Shown: one piece after another, positions 53,614 to 63,262 of the stretch
How positions within the stretch are numbered: the stretch's first letter is position 1
How the letters are laid out: each line of letters begins with the position of its first letter
Source of the DNA: DATGUP01 sp035301265
Lineage (GTDB): Bacteria > Bacillota > Bacilli > Bacillales > Amphibacillaceae
Length of the DNA stretch: 64,000 nucleotides
Assembly: GCA_035301265.1 (NCBI GenBank)
Contig: DATGUP010000010.1
Location: 23,469-87,468, forward strand
Reading direction: 5' to 3'
Translations under genes and position numbers: made by a program
Notes under the pieces: generated by a model
The model's input: only the letters and a program-made list of their open reading frames with translations
The model's database searches: none
What the model was told of the DNA's origin: nothing

Positions 53614-54589
53614 CGAAAACTTCCGGGTAAATGACCTCGGCAAGAGCCTCTGCTCCTTCCACTAAGCGCGGGCCTGGTCGGCTGACAAGATCAGTATCCA
53701 CCTGAACAACTTGTTCATTTTTGATCGCGTCTATATCTTGCCATGCATCGCGCTCTAAGACTGCCTCAACCGGATCATCCACATCATCATACGTTAAAAC
53801 AATCACATCCGGATTCATTTCCACAACAGCCTCTTCGCTCAGTTCGACCCAACCGTCTTCATCGCCTGCTGCGTTTTCTGCATTAATAATGGATAAAATC
53901 TCATCCTCAAATGTATTTTTTCCTGGAGTAAAGATTTCCGGCTCTGGTGATATTTCCACATAGACTGTTTTTACATCGTCTTCGGGAATGTCGTCAGCTT
54001 TTTTTTCAAGGTCTGCTAAATCTTCTTTCATTTCGGCGACAATTTCTTCGCTCTGTTCTATCGTTCCCGTCACCTCACCCAACATGTCAATCGATTCATA
54101 AACTTCATCGAAGTTTGTAGCATCGTTGATATTAAAGACAGGGATGTCAGCATCTTCCAGCTGCTCGATACCGTCAGGGTCGTTTGTCGGATGAGCTAGA
54201 ACAAGATCCGGCTCGAGCGAAATAATCTTTTCAATGTTCAATTCCATGCCACCAATTTTTTCCTTATCAAGCGCTTCTTCTGGATAGTTATCATGATCTG
54301 ATACACCGACTATTTTTTCTTCAAGGCCAAGAGCAAATGCGATTTCCGTGTTACTCGGCATAAGTGAAACAATTCGCTCGGGTTCTTCTTCAATCGTTAT
54401 CTCTTCTCCAGTTCCATCTTCAAGCGTAACAGGAAATGCCTCCGCCTCTACATCCTGTTCGGTTTGTTCTGTTGTTGCATCGTTCTGATCAGTACCAGAT
54501 GCATCATTAGCGCCCTCTTCCCCACTACAACCGGCAAGGATTCCAAGAAACAGCATGATTGCGACTAAAAATAACCGTAATTTCCTCAT
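53603..54589 (-). CDS. btuF: Cobalamin-binding lipoprotein of an ABC importer
   Basis: A 328-residue binding protein with lipobox LAGC, a 35-residue linker very rich in Thr, Glu, Asp and Gln, and the BtuF-type core RIVSLMPSNTEIAFALGLEE, GVSDHDNYPEEA and SRPGPRLVEGAEALAE. The mature protein is highly acidic. It is the first gene behind the B12 riboswitch, about 25 bases downstream of the leader terminator. Confidence 0.9.
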   Translation of the reverse strand: MRKLRLFLVAIMLFLGILAGCSGEEGANDASGTDQNDATTEQTEQDVEAEAFPVTLEDGTGEEITIEEEPERIVSLMPSNTEIAFALGLEEKIVGVSDHDNYPEEALDKEKIGGMELNIEKIISLEPDLVLAHPTNDPDGIEQLEDADIPVFNINDATNFDEVYESIDMLGEVTGTIEQSEEIVAEMKEDLADLEKKADDIPEDDVKTVYVEISPEPEIFTPGKNTFEDEILSIINAENAAGDEDGWVELSEEAVVEMNPDVIVLTYDDVDDPVEAVLERDAWQDIDAIKNEQVVQVDTDLVSRPGPRLVEGAEALAEVIYPEVFGES

Positions 54590-54613
54590 TTCAAATCCTC
54601 CTTTTCTTTTACA

Positions 54614-54905
54614 TTAAAAAAACATCTCTTTTGATAGAGATGTGTAAACGGTTAATACAGAAATTACCAATAACCCATAGGCAATTTCTGCTTTATCCTT
54701 ATACACCTCCCTATCCGCGTAGGTTTCGGCGCATGAGGACAAGGCAGGTCTCCTGGCTCATGGCTAAATTTGCTGCTACGCCTTCCCATGCTTTTACGTT
54801 GCACAGTGGCCTTTGTAGCAATTTGCCATTCACAGTGGCGGGACCGCGTTGGATTTTCACCAATCTTCCCTATTAAGTCTTGTACATAAGACACCTTGTC
54901 CCAAA
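54614..54905 (-). promoter_or_regulatory. Cobalamin (B12) riboswitch of the btuFCD operon
   Basis: On the minus strand, AATCCAACGCGGTCCCGCCACTG and the B12 box GCCAGGAGACCTGCC (54743-54757) form the conserved aptamer core. Downstream, CAGAAATTGCC / GGTAATTTCTG can form an alternative hairpin, and ACATCTCT / AGAGATGT followed by a T-run (54614-54643) is an intrinsic terminator. Adenosylcobalamin should switch the operon off. Confidence 0.92.
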
Positions 54906-55161
54906 CCATATTTTATTTTCCACGCTATTTTAAGTATACATGATTTTATTTAAATAGAACAGAGAAAACGTTCTGGCAGCGATCATTTTGACACCGTTTT
55001 CAGTGAAAATACGGAAAATTATGCTCTGAACGGCTATTGAGTGCACAGTTGTAACGATAAACACCTTTATGCATGTTCACTCGCTTCATTATCCTCAAAT
55101 CTGTACCCCTTTCCTACATAATATATCGATTCTAGCCGTAGAAAAGGGACAGATGAATTCA

Positions 55162-55680
55162 CTAGCGATCATTCCAGACAATCCGCCCGCATTCATTCGC
55201 ATAATCAACATCAACATTAAAATTGTGTTTAGAGTAAAAATGTTGCAAACGCTCGAGATGATCAAAATCGCGTTTGACAATGTCACCTGTTATATATTGG
55301 ATATTGTCTCGGCGCGCCATCTCTTGCAAATAATTCATTAAAACCGATCCGTACCCTTTGTTTTCTTCTCCTTTAATATCGGCAATATGAATCGTATGTT
55401 CACCGCGATATTCCATTTCAATCGCCGCATTCCAACTTCCGCGCCACGGCTTGGTACAGTCGTGCAGCATAATCCGGCATAATGAATCGTTACGGTGAAC
55501 AAAAATAACTACCCAATGAGCAAATTTTGTACGGTCAATGCTGACGATTTCAGATCGTTTAGCGATTTCTTTGATACTCACCTGCATCCGAAAGAGCTGT
55601 AGTTCCAGTGCGTCCAACTCTTGCTCGAGCGTATGCTTATCCTTATCTTTATCTTTTTCTAAAAAAGCGGTCAAGCGCAT
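55162..55680 (-). CDS. GNAT-family N-acetyltransferase
   Basis: A 172-residue protein. An N-terminal coiled-coil segment rich in Lys, Asp and Glu (residues 8-45) precedes a GNAT fold with the acetyl-CoA loop NKGYGSVLMNYLQEMAR. The target is unknown. The site TAGGGAG lies before the ATG. Confidence 0.75.
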   Translation of the reverse strand: MRLTAFLEKDKDKDKHTLEQELDALELQLFRMQVSIKEIAKRSEIVSIDRTKFAHWVVIFVHRNDSLCRIMLHDCTKPWRGSWNAAIEMEYRGEHTIHIADIKGEENKGYGSVLMNYLQEMARRDNIQYITGDIVKRDFDHLERLQHFYSKHNFNVDVDYANECGRIVWNDR

Positions 55681-55880
55681 AAAACATACTCCCTACTTTA
55701 AATTTAAAAAACACAGTTTGTCAGTTTATTAGAAAACTCGATTATGCGCAACCCACAAACGCAAAAATTTAAAAAGCGCCATTAAGCATTCTTATGAAAA
55801 TGGATCAATCCCCTTCATAATTGCAATATTTATGACGATATAAGTAAAAAGAAGTAGTACAAAAGTACTGGGGGATGGGT

Positions 55881-57620
55881 ATGAGCAAGAAAACAACTCA
55901 GCGTAACGAACAAATAAAGCGCTTTAATTGGAAGAATGTGCGAATCGGTCAAAAGTATGTAACGGTTTATTTGCTTACCGGAATTCTATTTTTACTTGCT
56001 GGAATCATCGTTTATATGCAAATGCAAAAAGGACAAGCAGACGTTGGAATGATCGAAAAACAAAGCGAGAGTCTCAACCATATGTCGCAAATGGCTTCCT
56101 TGATTCAAATGAAAGATACGCAAATAGCAGAATATGTTGCATCCGGTGATAACGAATTCAAGGAGAATTACCAAACATATCAAAGTCAATTAGAAGAATT
56201 AGCCGACGATTTTGCCTCAACCCTTCATAACGAAAAGGCAAAGTCCCTTTTCAGCGAAATCCAGGAAAACAATGAAGCTGTCGATAAATTATTTTTAAAA
56301 GATATTGAAGAAGCCGTTGCCAAAAATTACAGTAACGTCGCTCGTAACTTGCAGAAAGATACATACGAACTAAGAGTGCTCAATGTTGAATTACTCAACA
56401 ATTTAATGGAAATGGTCAACGAACAACAAATGGATGCCATTGACAGGACAAAACAAAACATGTCAGCGAGTATAGTTGTGCTAGCCGTTGCCAATCTCAT
56501 CGCAGTTTTTCTAGGTATTCTATTTCTTGTTGTCGTCAGCCGTTCCATTTCTAGAAATCTCAAAAAAGTGGTCGGCATTACTTCAGAAATTGCAAAAGGC
56601 AATTTAACAGCTGCAGACATGGACTATAACGGAAAAGATGAAATCGGGCAATTAGCTTCAGCTGTCAATCAGATGAAACACAACTTACGCTCTATCGTTC
56701 AAAAAGTCGCTAACGCATCCGAATCAGTATCAGCAAATAGTGAGGAGTTGACACAATCGTCTACAGAAGTCAAAGAAGGCAGTCAACAAATCGCAACAAC
56801 TATGGAGGAATTGTCATCAGGGGCTGAAACTCAAGCGCACTCAGCTACGTCTCTATCTGAAAATATGAATGATTTTGTTAAAAAAGTACTCGCTTCGGAA
56901 AAAGATGGACAAGCTGTTGCCGAGACGTCTAAAAAAGTAAGTCAATTAACGACCGATGGAACAACATTAATGAAAAAATCCGTAGAACAAATGAATCGCA
57001 TTGATACCCTCGTCACAAAATCCGTCAATAAGGTAAAAGGTTTGGATGATCGATCGGATGAGATTTCCAAACTAGTGCTCGTCATCAAAGATATAGCCGA
57101 CCAGACGAACCTCTTATCATTGAACGCAGCGATCGAAGCTGCGCGCGCTGGTGAACAAGGAAAAGGGTTTGCTGTGGTGGCCGATGAGGTTCGACAGCTT
57201 GCTGAACAGGTCGCAACATCCGTCACCGAAATAACTGAGATCGTCACTAAAATTCAGTCCGAAACCGACGAAGTTGTGGCAACATTGCATTCAGGTTATG
57301 AAGAGGTCAAGGAAGGGACAGAGCAAATTGAAAAAACCGGACAAAACTTTGAAACGATCAATGAATCCGTCTCCAACATGGCTGCCAATATTTTAACCAT
57401 CTCGAACAACTTAAAAGAAATTGCCGACAACTCGAGTAAGATGAACAATTTGATTGAGGAAATCGCTTCAGTGTCCGAAGAATCAGCATCTGGCGTTGAA
57501 CAAGCCGCAGCTTCTGCACAACAATCATCGAGTTCGATGGAGGAAATATCCCACAATGCGAATGAACTGGCTAAACTTGCTGAACAGATGAATGAAGAAA
57601 TCAAAGTATTTCAGTTATAA
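55881..57620 (+). CDS. Methyl-accepting chemotaxis protein
   Basis: A 579-residue chemoreceptor: TM1 about residues 26-47, a 140-residue extracellular helical sensor, TM2 about 190-215, a HAMP domain, and a long cytoplasmic coiled coil with the signalling tip DQTNLLSLNAAIEAARAGEQ then GKGFAVVADEVRQLAEQ. Methylation-site Gln/Glu pairs flank it. The second ATG (55881), six bases after GGGGG, is preferred. The ligand is unknown. Confidence 0.92.
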   Translation: MSKKTTQRNEQIKRFNWKNVRIGQKYVTVYLLTGILFLLAGIIVYMQMQKGQADVGMIEKQSESLNHMSQMASLIQMKDTQIAEYVASGDNEFKENYQTYQSQLEELADDFASTLHNEKAKSLFSEIQENNEAVDKLFLKDIEEAVAKNYSNVARNLQKDTYELRVLNVELLNNLMEMVNEQQMDAIDRTKQNMSASIVVLAVANLIAVFLGILFLVVVSRSISRNLKKVVGITSEIAKGNLTAADMDYNGKDEIGQLASAVNQMKHNLRSIVQKVANASESVSANSEELTQSSTEVKEGSQQIATTMEELSSGAETQAHSATSLSENMNDFVKKVLASEKDGQAVAETSKKVSQLTTDGTTLMKKSVEQMNRIDTLVTKSVNKVKGLDDRSDEISKLVLVIKDIADQTNLLSLNAAIEAARAGEQGKGFAVVADEVRQLAEQVATSVTEITEIVTKIQSETDEVVATLHSGYEEVKEGTEQIEKTGQNFETINESVSNMAANILTISNNLKEIADNSSKMNNLIEEIASVSEESASGVEQAAASAQQSSSSMEEISHNANELAKLAEQMNEEIKVFQL

Positions 57621-57710
57621 TCTTATAAACGAAACCATTCCACGGTATAAACGCATTCTATAATAATGTACAATAGACATTGTAAAACTTTTAACAAGGA
57701 TGGTGTTGAG

Positions 57711-58025
57711 ATGATTACTGTTACGACGAATAACATACCGGGTAAAGCGATTCAAGAAGTAAAAGGTCTTGTTCAAGGGAGCATAGTCAAGACTAAACAT
57801 GTCGGCCGGGATATCGGGGCAGGTCTCAAAACACTAGTCGGCGGCGAAATTGCCGGATATTCCGATCTGATGACGGAAGCACGGGATACGGCACGACAGC
57901 GTATGGAAGAAGAAGCCCAAAAACTTGGCGCGAACGCCGTCATCGGCATGCGCTACCAAACATCCCAGGTCATGAATAGTGCTTCAGAGGTCATTGCCTA
58001 CGGGACGGCAGTTGTTGTGGAATAG
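57711..58025 (+). CDS. YbjQ-family (heavy-metal-binding domain, DUF74) protein
   Basis: A 104-residue protein with the family pattern: TTNNIPGKAIQEVKGLVQGS, GGEIAGYSDLMTEARDTARQ, and GANAVIGMRYQTS. YbjQ proteins form pentamers, with unknown function. The ATG at 57711 follows AAGGATGG; 15 upstream codons are discounted because a TACAAT -10-like box lies inside them. Confidence 0.85.
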   Translation: MITVTTNNIPGKAIQEVKGLVQGSIVKTKHVGRDIGAGLKTLVGGEIAGYSDLMTEARDTARQRMEEEAQKLGANAVIGMRYQTSQVMNSASEVIAYGTAVVVE

Positions 58026-58091
58026 CGCCAAAAATGGATGGATGTCTTGTACAATAGACGTTGCTCCATTGAAATCAAAAGTAGCCCATTG

Positions 58092-58121
58092 AAGAGCGAG
58101 CCCAAAAACGGCTTGCTCTTT
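58092..58121. terminator. Bidirectional terminator between ybjQ-type gene and tag
   Basis: Perfect 11-base stem except one G-T pair, AAGAGCGAGCC / GGCTTGCTCTT, loop of 7. Confidence 0.75.
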
Positions 58122-58140
58122 ACTAGTTCATACCGAGGTC

Positions 58141-58707
58141 TCACCTGTTCCCATGGTATAAAAAACAGTCCTTTGTATGGTCGTTCACCATGCCAGTCGC
58201 CTGCATAAATGCATAGCAGATAGTCGGACCGACAAAGGAAAACCCGCGTTTTTTCAAATCCTTGCTCATGGCGGTTGACTCTGCCGTTGATGCCGGCACA
58301 TCGGCGTGTGTCGCCCAATCATTTAACATAGGGCGACCGCCAACAAAACGCCAAATATAGGCAGCAAAACTGCCGAATTCCTCCTGCACCCGCAAAAAAG
58401 CACGAGCATTTGTCACAACGGATTTAATTTTTCGCTTATTCCGGATAATCCCCTTATTTTGCAGCAATGCAGCGATTTTCCGATCATCATATTGGCTAAC
58501 TTTCCCCGGGTCAAACTGATCAAACGCATCGCGGTAGTTCTCCCGGCGTTTTAATATCGTTATCCAGCTCAAGCCTGCTTGGGCACCTTCAAGACTTAAC
58601 ATTTCAAATAATTTTTGGTCATCATAAGTCGGCCGTCCCCATTCATGATCATGATAGTCAATATAGATCGGATCAATCGTCACCCAATCGCACCGCTTTT
58701 TAGTCAC
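58141..58707 (-). CDS. tag: DNA-3-methyladenine glycosylase I
   Basis: A 188-residue repair enzyme excising 3-methyladenine. The family motif YIDYHDHEWGRPTYDD at the N-terminus and the zinc/base-pocket tail GFSFVGPTICYAFMQATG, VNDHTKDCF are present. The start is a GTG three bases after the sulfurtransferase stop, with AAAGGAAG upstream, so the two genes are co-transcribed. A C-terminal His-Cys pair is consistent with the zinc snap. Confidence 0.9.
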   Translation of the reverse strand: MTKKRCDWVTIDPIYIDYHDHEWGRPTYDDQKLFEMLSLEGAQAGLSWITILKRRENYRDAFDQFDPGKVSQYDDRKIAALLQNKGIIRNKRKIKSVVTNARAFLRVQEEFGSFAAYIWRFVGGRPMLNDWATHADVPASTAESTAMSKDLKKRGFSFVGPTICYAFMQATGMVNDHTKDCFLYHGNR

Positions 58708-58710
58708 AGT

Positions 58711-59553
58711 TTATTCTTCCTTTGTCTCAACTTCATTTTCATCGTAAGAAATCCAGTCACTGTAGCTGCCCGGATACAGCTTGATATTTTTGAAACCCGC
58801 CATTTTTAAACCCATGATGTTCGGTGTGGCAGATACACCAGAGCCGCATGAGACAATGATTTCCTCATCTTTGGGCAAATCAGCAAAATGTTCTTTCAGT
58901 TCATCGACATTTTTCCAATGGCCGTCTGCATCCAAAACACCCTTCCAGAACATGTTTTTAGCCCCGGGGATATGACCTGCCTTCGGGTGCATCGGTTCTG
59001 TTTTACCAAGATAACGATCGCGTGAGCGTGAATCGATCAAGATCGCCGTATCATCCGCTAGCTTTTCTTTGACTTGCTTCATATCGACGACCTCTTCGTG
59101 GCGGTATTGCGGTTTGAATTCTTTTTTCTTAGAGATCGGTATCTCATCTGTGACACTATGGCCTTCAGCAACCCACCTATCATAGCCTCCGTCCAAGACG
59201 TACACCTTATCGTGTCCCATATAATGGAGCAACCACCATAGGCGCGCCGGAAAGATATCATTCGTCTTACCGTACGAGACAACCGTAGTATCGTTGTCGA
59301 TACCGATTTTTCCGAGTTTAGCCGCAAACATATCCATATCCGGTAGCGGATGGCTTCCACCGTGTTTTTCCGGTTTACTTGACAAATCTTTTTTTAAATC
59401 AAGATAAACCGCACCTGGGATATGGCTTTCTAAGTACGCTCTTCTTCCTGCATCTGGATCGTTTAACTGAAAACGTGTATCAACAATAACGGTTTCTTCA
59501 GGATTTTTTTCCATTCTTTCTTTTAGCCAATCCGGCGATACAATATAAGACAT
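58711..59553 (-). CDS. Two-domain rhodanese sulfurtransferase
   Basis: A 280-residue protein of tandem rhodanese domains, as in thiosulfate and 3-mercaptopyruvate sulfurtransferases. The catalytic Cys is in the second domain, IIVSCGSGVSATPN; the first domain has Tyr (VVSYGKT) at the equivalent place and is inactive, which is normal for the family. The loop CGSGVSA is mercaptopyruvate-type. The ATG at 59553, after AAGGAGG, is the third of three in a row. Confidence 0.87.
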   Translation of the reverse strand: MSYIVSPDWLKERMEKNPEETVIVDTRFQLNDPDAGRRAYLESHIPGAVYLDLKKDLSSKPEKHGGSHPLPDMDMFAAKLGKIGIDNDTTVVSYGKTNDIFPARLWWLLHYMGHDKVYVLDGGYDRWVAEGHSVTDEIPISKKKEFKPQYRHEEVVDMKQVKEKLADDTAILIDSRSRDRYLGKTEPMHPKAGHIPGAKNMFWKGVLDADGHWKNVDELKEHFADLPKDEEIIVSCGSGVSATPNIMGLKMAGFKNIKLYPGSYSDWISYDENEVETKEE

Positions 59554-59824
59554 CATCATCCTCCTTAATACCGTAACATATTCATCCTAAAACATGTCTT
59601 TAACAAGTAAGGAAGCTCAATGGAAAAGGCTGACTTTTTACACAAGCGATTGCGGCTTTATTTTCTTACTACTGCCCATTCTAAACGATGACAATACGCT
59701 TGAACAGTCAAACGTTCAATATTTTAAATTCCGTATCCCGATGTATTATTTTAACACACGTTCAAATGGACGCATTGATTTGTGCTAAAATAGACAAAAA
59801 GAATAATAAGAGGAGATGAGCCGA

Positions 59825-61054
59825 TTGAAACAAAAATTGATCAAACGTTTGACGACATACGCTAAAATCGATACCCAATCGAATGAGGAAAGTGACACAA
59901 CGCCATCCACCCCAGGGCAGTGGGATTTAATCCATTTGCTTGTGGACGAGTTGAAGACGATTGGAATGGAAGATGTCACGGTCGATGACAATGGCTATGT
60001 CATGGCGACGCTTCCAGCTAATACAGATCGAGACGTGCCGACCATCGGTTTTCTTGCCCATGTTGATACGGCAACAGATTTCACCGGAAAAAATGTCAAC
60101 CCTCAAATTGTGGAGGATTTCGATGGAAACGACATCATTCTAAATGAGAAGCTAAATGTAGTTTTATCAACAAAAGAGTTCCCAGAGCTCGCCGGCTACA
60201 AAGGGCATACCTTAATCACAACGGACGGAACTACCTTGCTCGGTGCTGACAATAAGGCGGGGATTGCGGAAATCATGACGGCGATGGAGTACATGATTCA
60301 GCACCCGGAAATCAAACACGGTAAAATTCGCATTGCATTTACACCGGATGAAGAAATCGGCCGCGGACCGCACCATTTTGACGTCGAGCGCTTCGGTGCG
60401 GATTTTGCCTATACGATAGATGGCGGCCCGCTCGGGGAACTGCAATATGAGAGCTTCAATGCTGCTGCAGCGAAAATAACGTTTCACGGGAATAACGTCC
60501 ACCCCGGTACGGCCAAGAATAAAATGGTAAATGCAGGGAAAATGGCTGCAGAGTTTATCGGAAAATTCCCGGAAACAGAATCCCCCGAACATACGGAAGG
60601 ATATGACGGATTTTACCATTTAATTGCCGTGAATGGTGATGTTGAAAAAGCACACGTCCACTATATTATCCGCGACTTTGATAAAGAAAACTTCGCCGCA
60701 CGAAAACAAGCTGTCCAAACATTTGCCGAGGAAATCAAAGCGAAATACGGGGATGATGCAATCGAGCTGGACATGGAGGATCAGTACTACAACATGCGTG
60801 ACAAAATCGAGCCCGTAAAAGAAATTGTAGATACGGCATCCCAAGCGATGCAAAACCTTAACATCGAGCCCATTGTCCGACCTGTCCGCGGCGGCACAGA
60901 TGGCTCACAATTATCCTATATGGGCTTACCAACGCCAAACCTGTTTACCGGCGGGGAAAATTTCCACGGCAAATATGAATACATTTCCGTGGACAACATG
61001 GAAAAAGCGACAAACGTGATTGTCGAAATATGCAAGTTGTTTGCCGAAAAATAA
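59825..61054 (+). CDS. pepT: Peptidase T (tripeptide aminopeptidase)
   Basis: A 409-residue M20-family zinc peptidase that removes N-terminal residues from tripeptides. Metal-site motifs: GFLAHVDTATDF, LLGADNKAGIAE, FTPDEEIGRGPHHFDV and the dimer-domain NVHPGTAKNKMVNA, with the late GGTDGSQLSYMGLPTPNLFTGG. The ATG at 59816 touches its AGAGGAG site; the TTG at 59825 stands nine bases away and is preferred. Confidence 0.92.
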   Translation: MKQKLIKRLTTYAKIDTQSNEESDTTPSTPGQWDLIHLLVDELKTIGMEDVTVDDNGYVMATLPANTDRDVPTIGFLAHVDTATDFTGKNVNPQIVEDFDGNDIILNEKLNVVLSTKEFPELAGYKGHTLITTDGTTLLGADNKAGIAEIMTAMEYMIQHPEIKHGKIRIAFTPDEEIGRGPHHFDVERFGADFAYTIDGGPLGELQYESFNAAAAKITFHGNNVHPGTAKNKMVNAGKMAAEFIGKFPETESPEHTEGYDGFYHLIAVNGDVEKAHVHYIIRDFDKENFAARKQAVQTFAEEIKAKYGDDAIELDMEDQYYNMRDKIEPVKEIVDTASQAMQNLNIEPIVRPVRGGTDGSQLSYMGLPTPNLFTGGENFHGKYEYISVDNMEKATNVIVEICKLFAEK

Positions 61055-61223
61055 CAATGGGAATCAGTCCTCCGCTATGCTAAAGTGCTCAAGCGGCGGG
61101 GGATTGACCACGTTTCACTCCGGGAAGCCACTGGTTGCAACGTGACGTTGCGAAAAGCAACTGTATGTTGGTGGTGAAATCAGCTGCTTTCTTATCATCT
61201 AGATATTGAAAGGAGGCCGAGCG

Positions 61224-61748
61224 GTGACGTTTGGTGAAAAAATTCAAAAACTGAGAAAAGAAGCGGGCATTTCCCAAGAAGAGATGGCTTTTCAACTTCA
61301 AGTATCCAGACAGACTATCAGTAAATGGGAGAATGATAAAGGCTATCCTGAAACCGAAAAAATCATCAAAATGAGTAACATATTTCATATCACACTAGAT
61401 TATCTGTTAAATGAGTCGGACATTTCCAGTGGCACGACCGCAGAAGAAAGCTTTTATGTCAATCAGGAAATGGCAAATGGGTATCCGTTGCATGAAACAT
61501 TGAAATATCGAAAGATGGCCTAGGCAATTTCATTGCTACTGGCAAGATGTGCTTTTATATTTCTATTCAGTGACACTGGCATCCTTCTATATTTAATCGT
61601 GATGATTATTTCGATTGCCCTTTTGGTTTCTATTCTCCTGGCTGGAAACCCATGCTCTCAACTTAAGACAGAACCATTATTGTTTGATGCAGCGTTTAAA
61701 CAGGTGCGAGTTTGGACAAAAGCCAAAAAATTGAAATCAACAAATTAG
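61224..61748 (+). pseudogene. XRE-family HTH/membrane protein interrupted by an in-frame stop
   Basis: From a GTG with AAAGGAGG upstream, 99 codons encode an HTH_3 domain (FGEKIQKLRKEAGISQEEMA, VSRQTISKWENDKGYP) and a linker ending at a TAG at 61521. The same frame continues without shift for 75 codons as a membrane segment (LYLIVMIISIALLVSILLAG). Related Bacillus proteins join an N-terminal HTH to membrane helices, so the TAG probably split one gene. The HTH part may still be made as a 99-residue regulator. Confidence 0.7.
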
Positions 61749-62052
61749 ATGATTCGGAAACGCCGAGTACCATGACAAATCATCAAGAGATTCAAAGGTT
61801 TATAGACCATCTAGATATCCAAACATGGAAACCGAACAAAATCCCTTCAAATGCTGAAAAAAGACAGCGTATACGTTGTACCAGGAAGGCACACGACACT
61901 TCGGTGAACCATACAGCAAACAAGCCGAACTGAAGGAAATGGCTCAAATTATTGCCTATAAGGATAGTCCCTATATTGAGATGCAAGTAAAGGGGTGGAC
62001 AATGGAATTTAAAGTCCCGGAACATGTGGCCGAGGTGCTTGACTCTTTTTGA
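61712..62052 (+). pseudogene. Frameshifted remnant after the HTH gene, family unknown
   Basis: One frame gives KIEINKLDDSETPSTMTN and HQEIQRFIDHLDIQTWKPN; after an A-run near 61860 the shifted frame continues YQEGTRHFGEPYSKQAELKE and ends with FKVPEHVAEVLDSF at 62050. Joined, this is a coherent globular domain of about 110 residues. Its 5' end overlaps the end of the previous frame, so a deletion may have fused the two genes. Confidence 0.55.
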
Positions 62053-62200
62053 CAGAAATTTTCTCGTGCAGCAGCATCGACTTTAAAACACAACACTTGT
62101 TACCTACACCTTTAAACCTATTGCCCCGTGCTTTTTTTAATGAGAAAATGGGAGCGGATGATGCGATTAACAGAGAACAATTACATAGGGAGAGAACATC

Positions 62201-63205
62201 ATGTTGAAGAAATATTTAACAGTTACATGCATCACGATAGGGATTCTATTGATTGCTGCAGCATGTCAATCAGATGGGCTTGACGACAATAATCACACCT
62301 CATCCGAAAACGAACCTGCGGAAAATGAGATAGCTCTGCCTGATGCACCACTGCAAAAATTGGACGAAGGTAAATCCGTCAAGATGTTACAGAAAACACT
62401 GAATGAATTAGGCTATGACATCACGACTAAAGGGGTGTACGACGAGGAGACAACATGGGCGATCACAGACCTGCAACTACAAGCGGAGGATTTGCTTGCT
62501 ACAGGGATTTACAACGAAGAAACAAAAGCCGTTATAGAAAAATGGCTAGATGATGCAAGTGCGCTCAATCCAGGTGACGGACTGCCACAGGAAGCAGAAC
62601 CTGTCACAACTGATGCAGGTACAGAAGTCGTCGCCAATCCTTATGATCAACTCGTTCTCGTTAACAAACACTCCGCCTTACCAGACGATTTTGAACCAGA
62701 AGACTTAGTTGTACCTGATGTACGTTTTCCTTTTGATGAAGACGTTCCGAAAAAGCAGATGCGCCAAGTCGCAGCAGACGCTTTGGAAGACTTGTTTGCA
62801 GCAGGCGATGAGGCGGGTGTGACATTATACGCTCAATCAGGGTACAGAGCGTATGATACGCAGGAAGCCATTTTTGCCTCATACGTAGATGAACATGGCG
62901 AAGACGAAGCCAATAATTTCAGCGCTCGTCCTGGGGAAAGTGAACATCAATCCGGGCTAACAATGGATGTAACAAGCGAGGATGTCGACTTCCAATTGAC
63001 CGTTGAATTCGCAGAAACCGAAGAAGGAAAATGGCTTAAAGAAAATGCTGCCGAATTCGGTTTTATCATCCGCTACCCTGAAGATAAAGAAGACATTACG
63101 GAATATCAATACGAACCGTGGCATTTGCGGTACGTTGGTAAAAAAGCTGCCGAGGAAATGGTGAAAAAAGGACTCACGCTGGAAGAATACTTAGAAGAAG
63201 TCTAA
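62201..63205 (+). CDS. VanY/LdcB-type D-alanyl-D-alanine carboxypeptidase lipoprotein
   Basis: A 334-residue envelope peptidase. Lipobox IAAAC ends the signal peptide; an acidic linker leads to a peptidoglycan-binding domain (about 52-115, VKMLQKTLNELGYDI) and then a VanY zinc peptidase with SGYRAYDTQ, the zinc motif SEHQSGLTMDV (HX6D) and EPWHLRYVG. It probably trims the D-Ala termini (or L,D bonds) of cell-wall peptides. The site GGGAGAG precedes the ATG. Confidence 0.88.
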   Translation: MLKKYLTVTCITIGILLIAAACQSDGLDDNNHTSSENEPAENEIALPDAPLQKLDEGKSVKMLQKTLNELGYDITTKGVYDEETTWAITDLQLQAEDLLATGIYNEETKAVIEKWLDDASALNPGDGLPQEAEPVTTDAGTEVVANPYDQLVLVNKHSALPDDFEPEDLVVPDVRFPFDEDVPKKQMRQVAADALEDLFAAGDEAGVTLYAQSGYRAYDTQEAIFASYVDEHGEDEANNFSARPGESEHQSGLTMDVTSEDVDFQLTVEFAETEEGKWLKENAAEFGFIIRYPEDKEDITEYQYEPWHLRYVGKKAAEEMVKKGLTLEEYLEEV

Positions 63206-63262
63206 GGCAATCTGCAAAAAATTAAGACGTTTATCTTCTTTTAAAAACATATATGAAAATCA

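Noticed and set aside
53603..53643. 41-base overlap of btuF and btuC
   Set aside because: It comes from taking the outermost ATG of btuC; the GTG at 53613 with a proper ribosome site leaves a normal 11-base overlap.
58711..59553. Missing catalytic Cys in the first rhodanese domain as a defect
   Set aside because: An inactive N-terminal domain is normal for tandem-domain sulfurtransferases; the second domain keeps its Cys.
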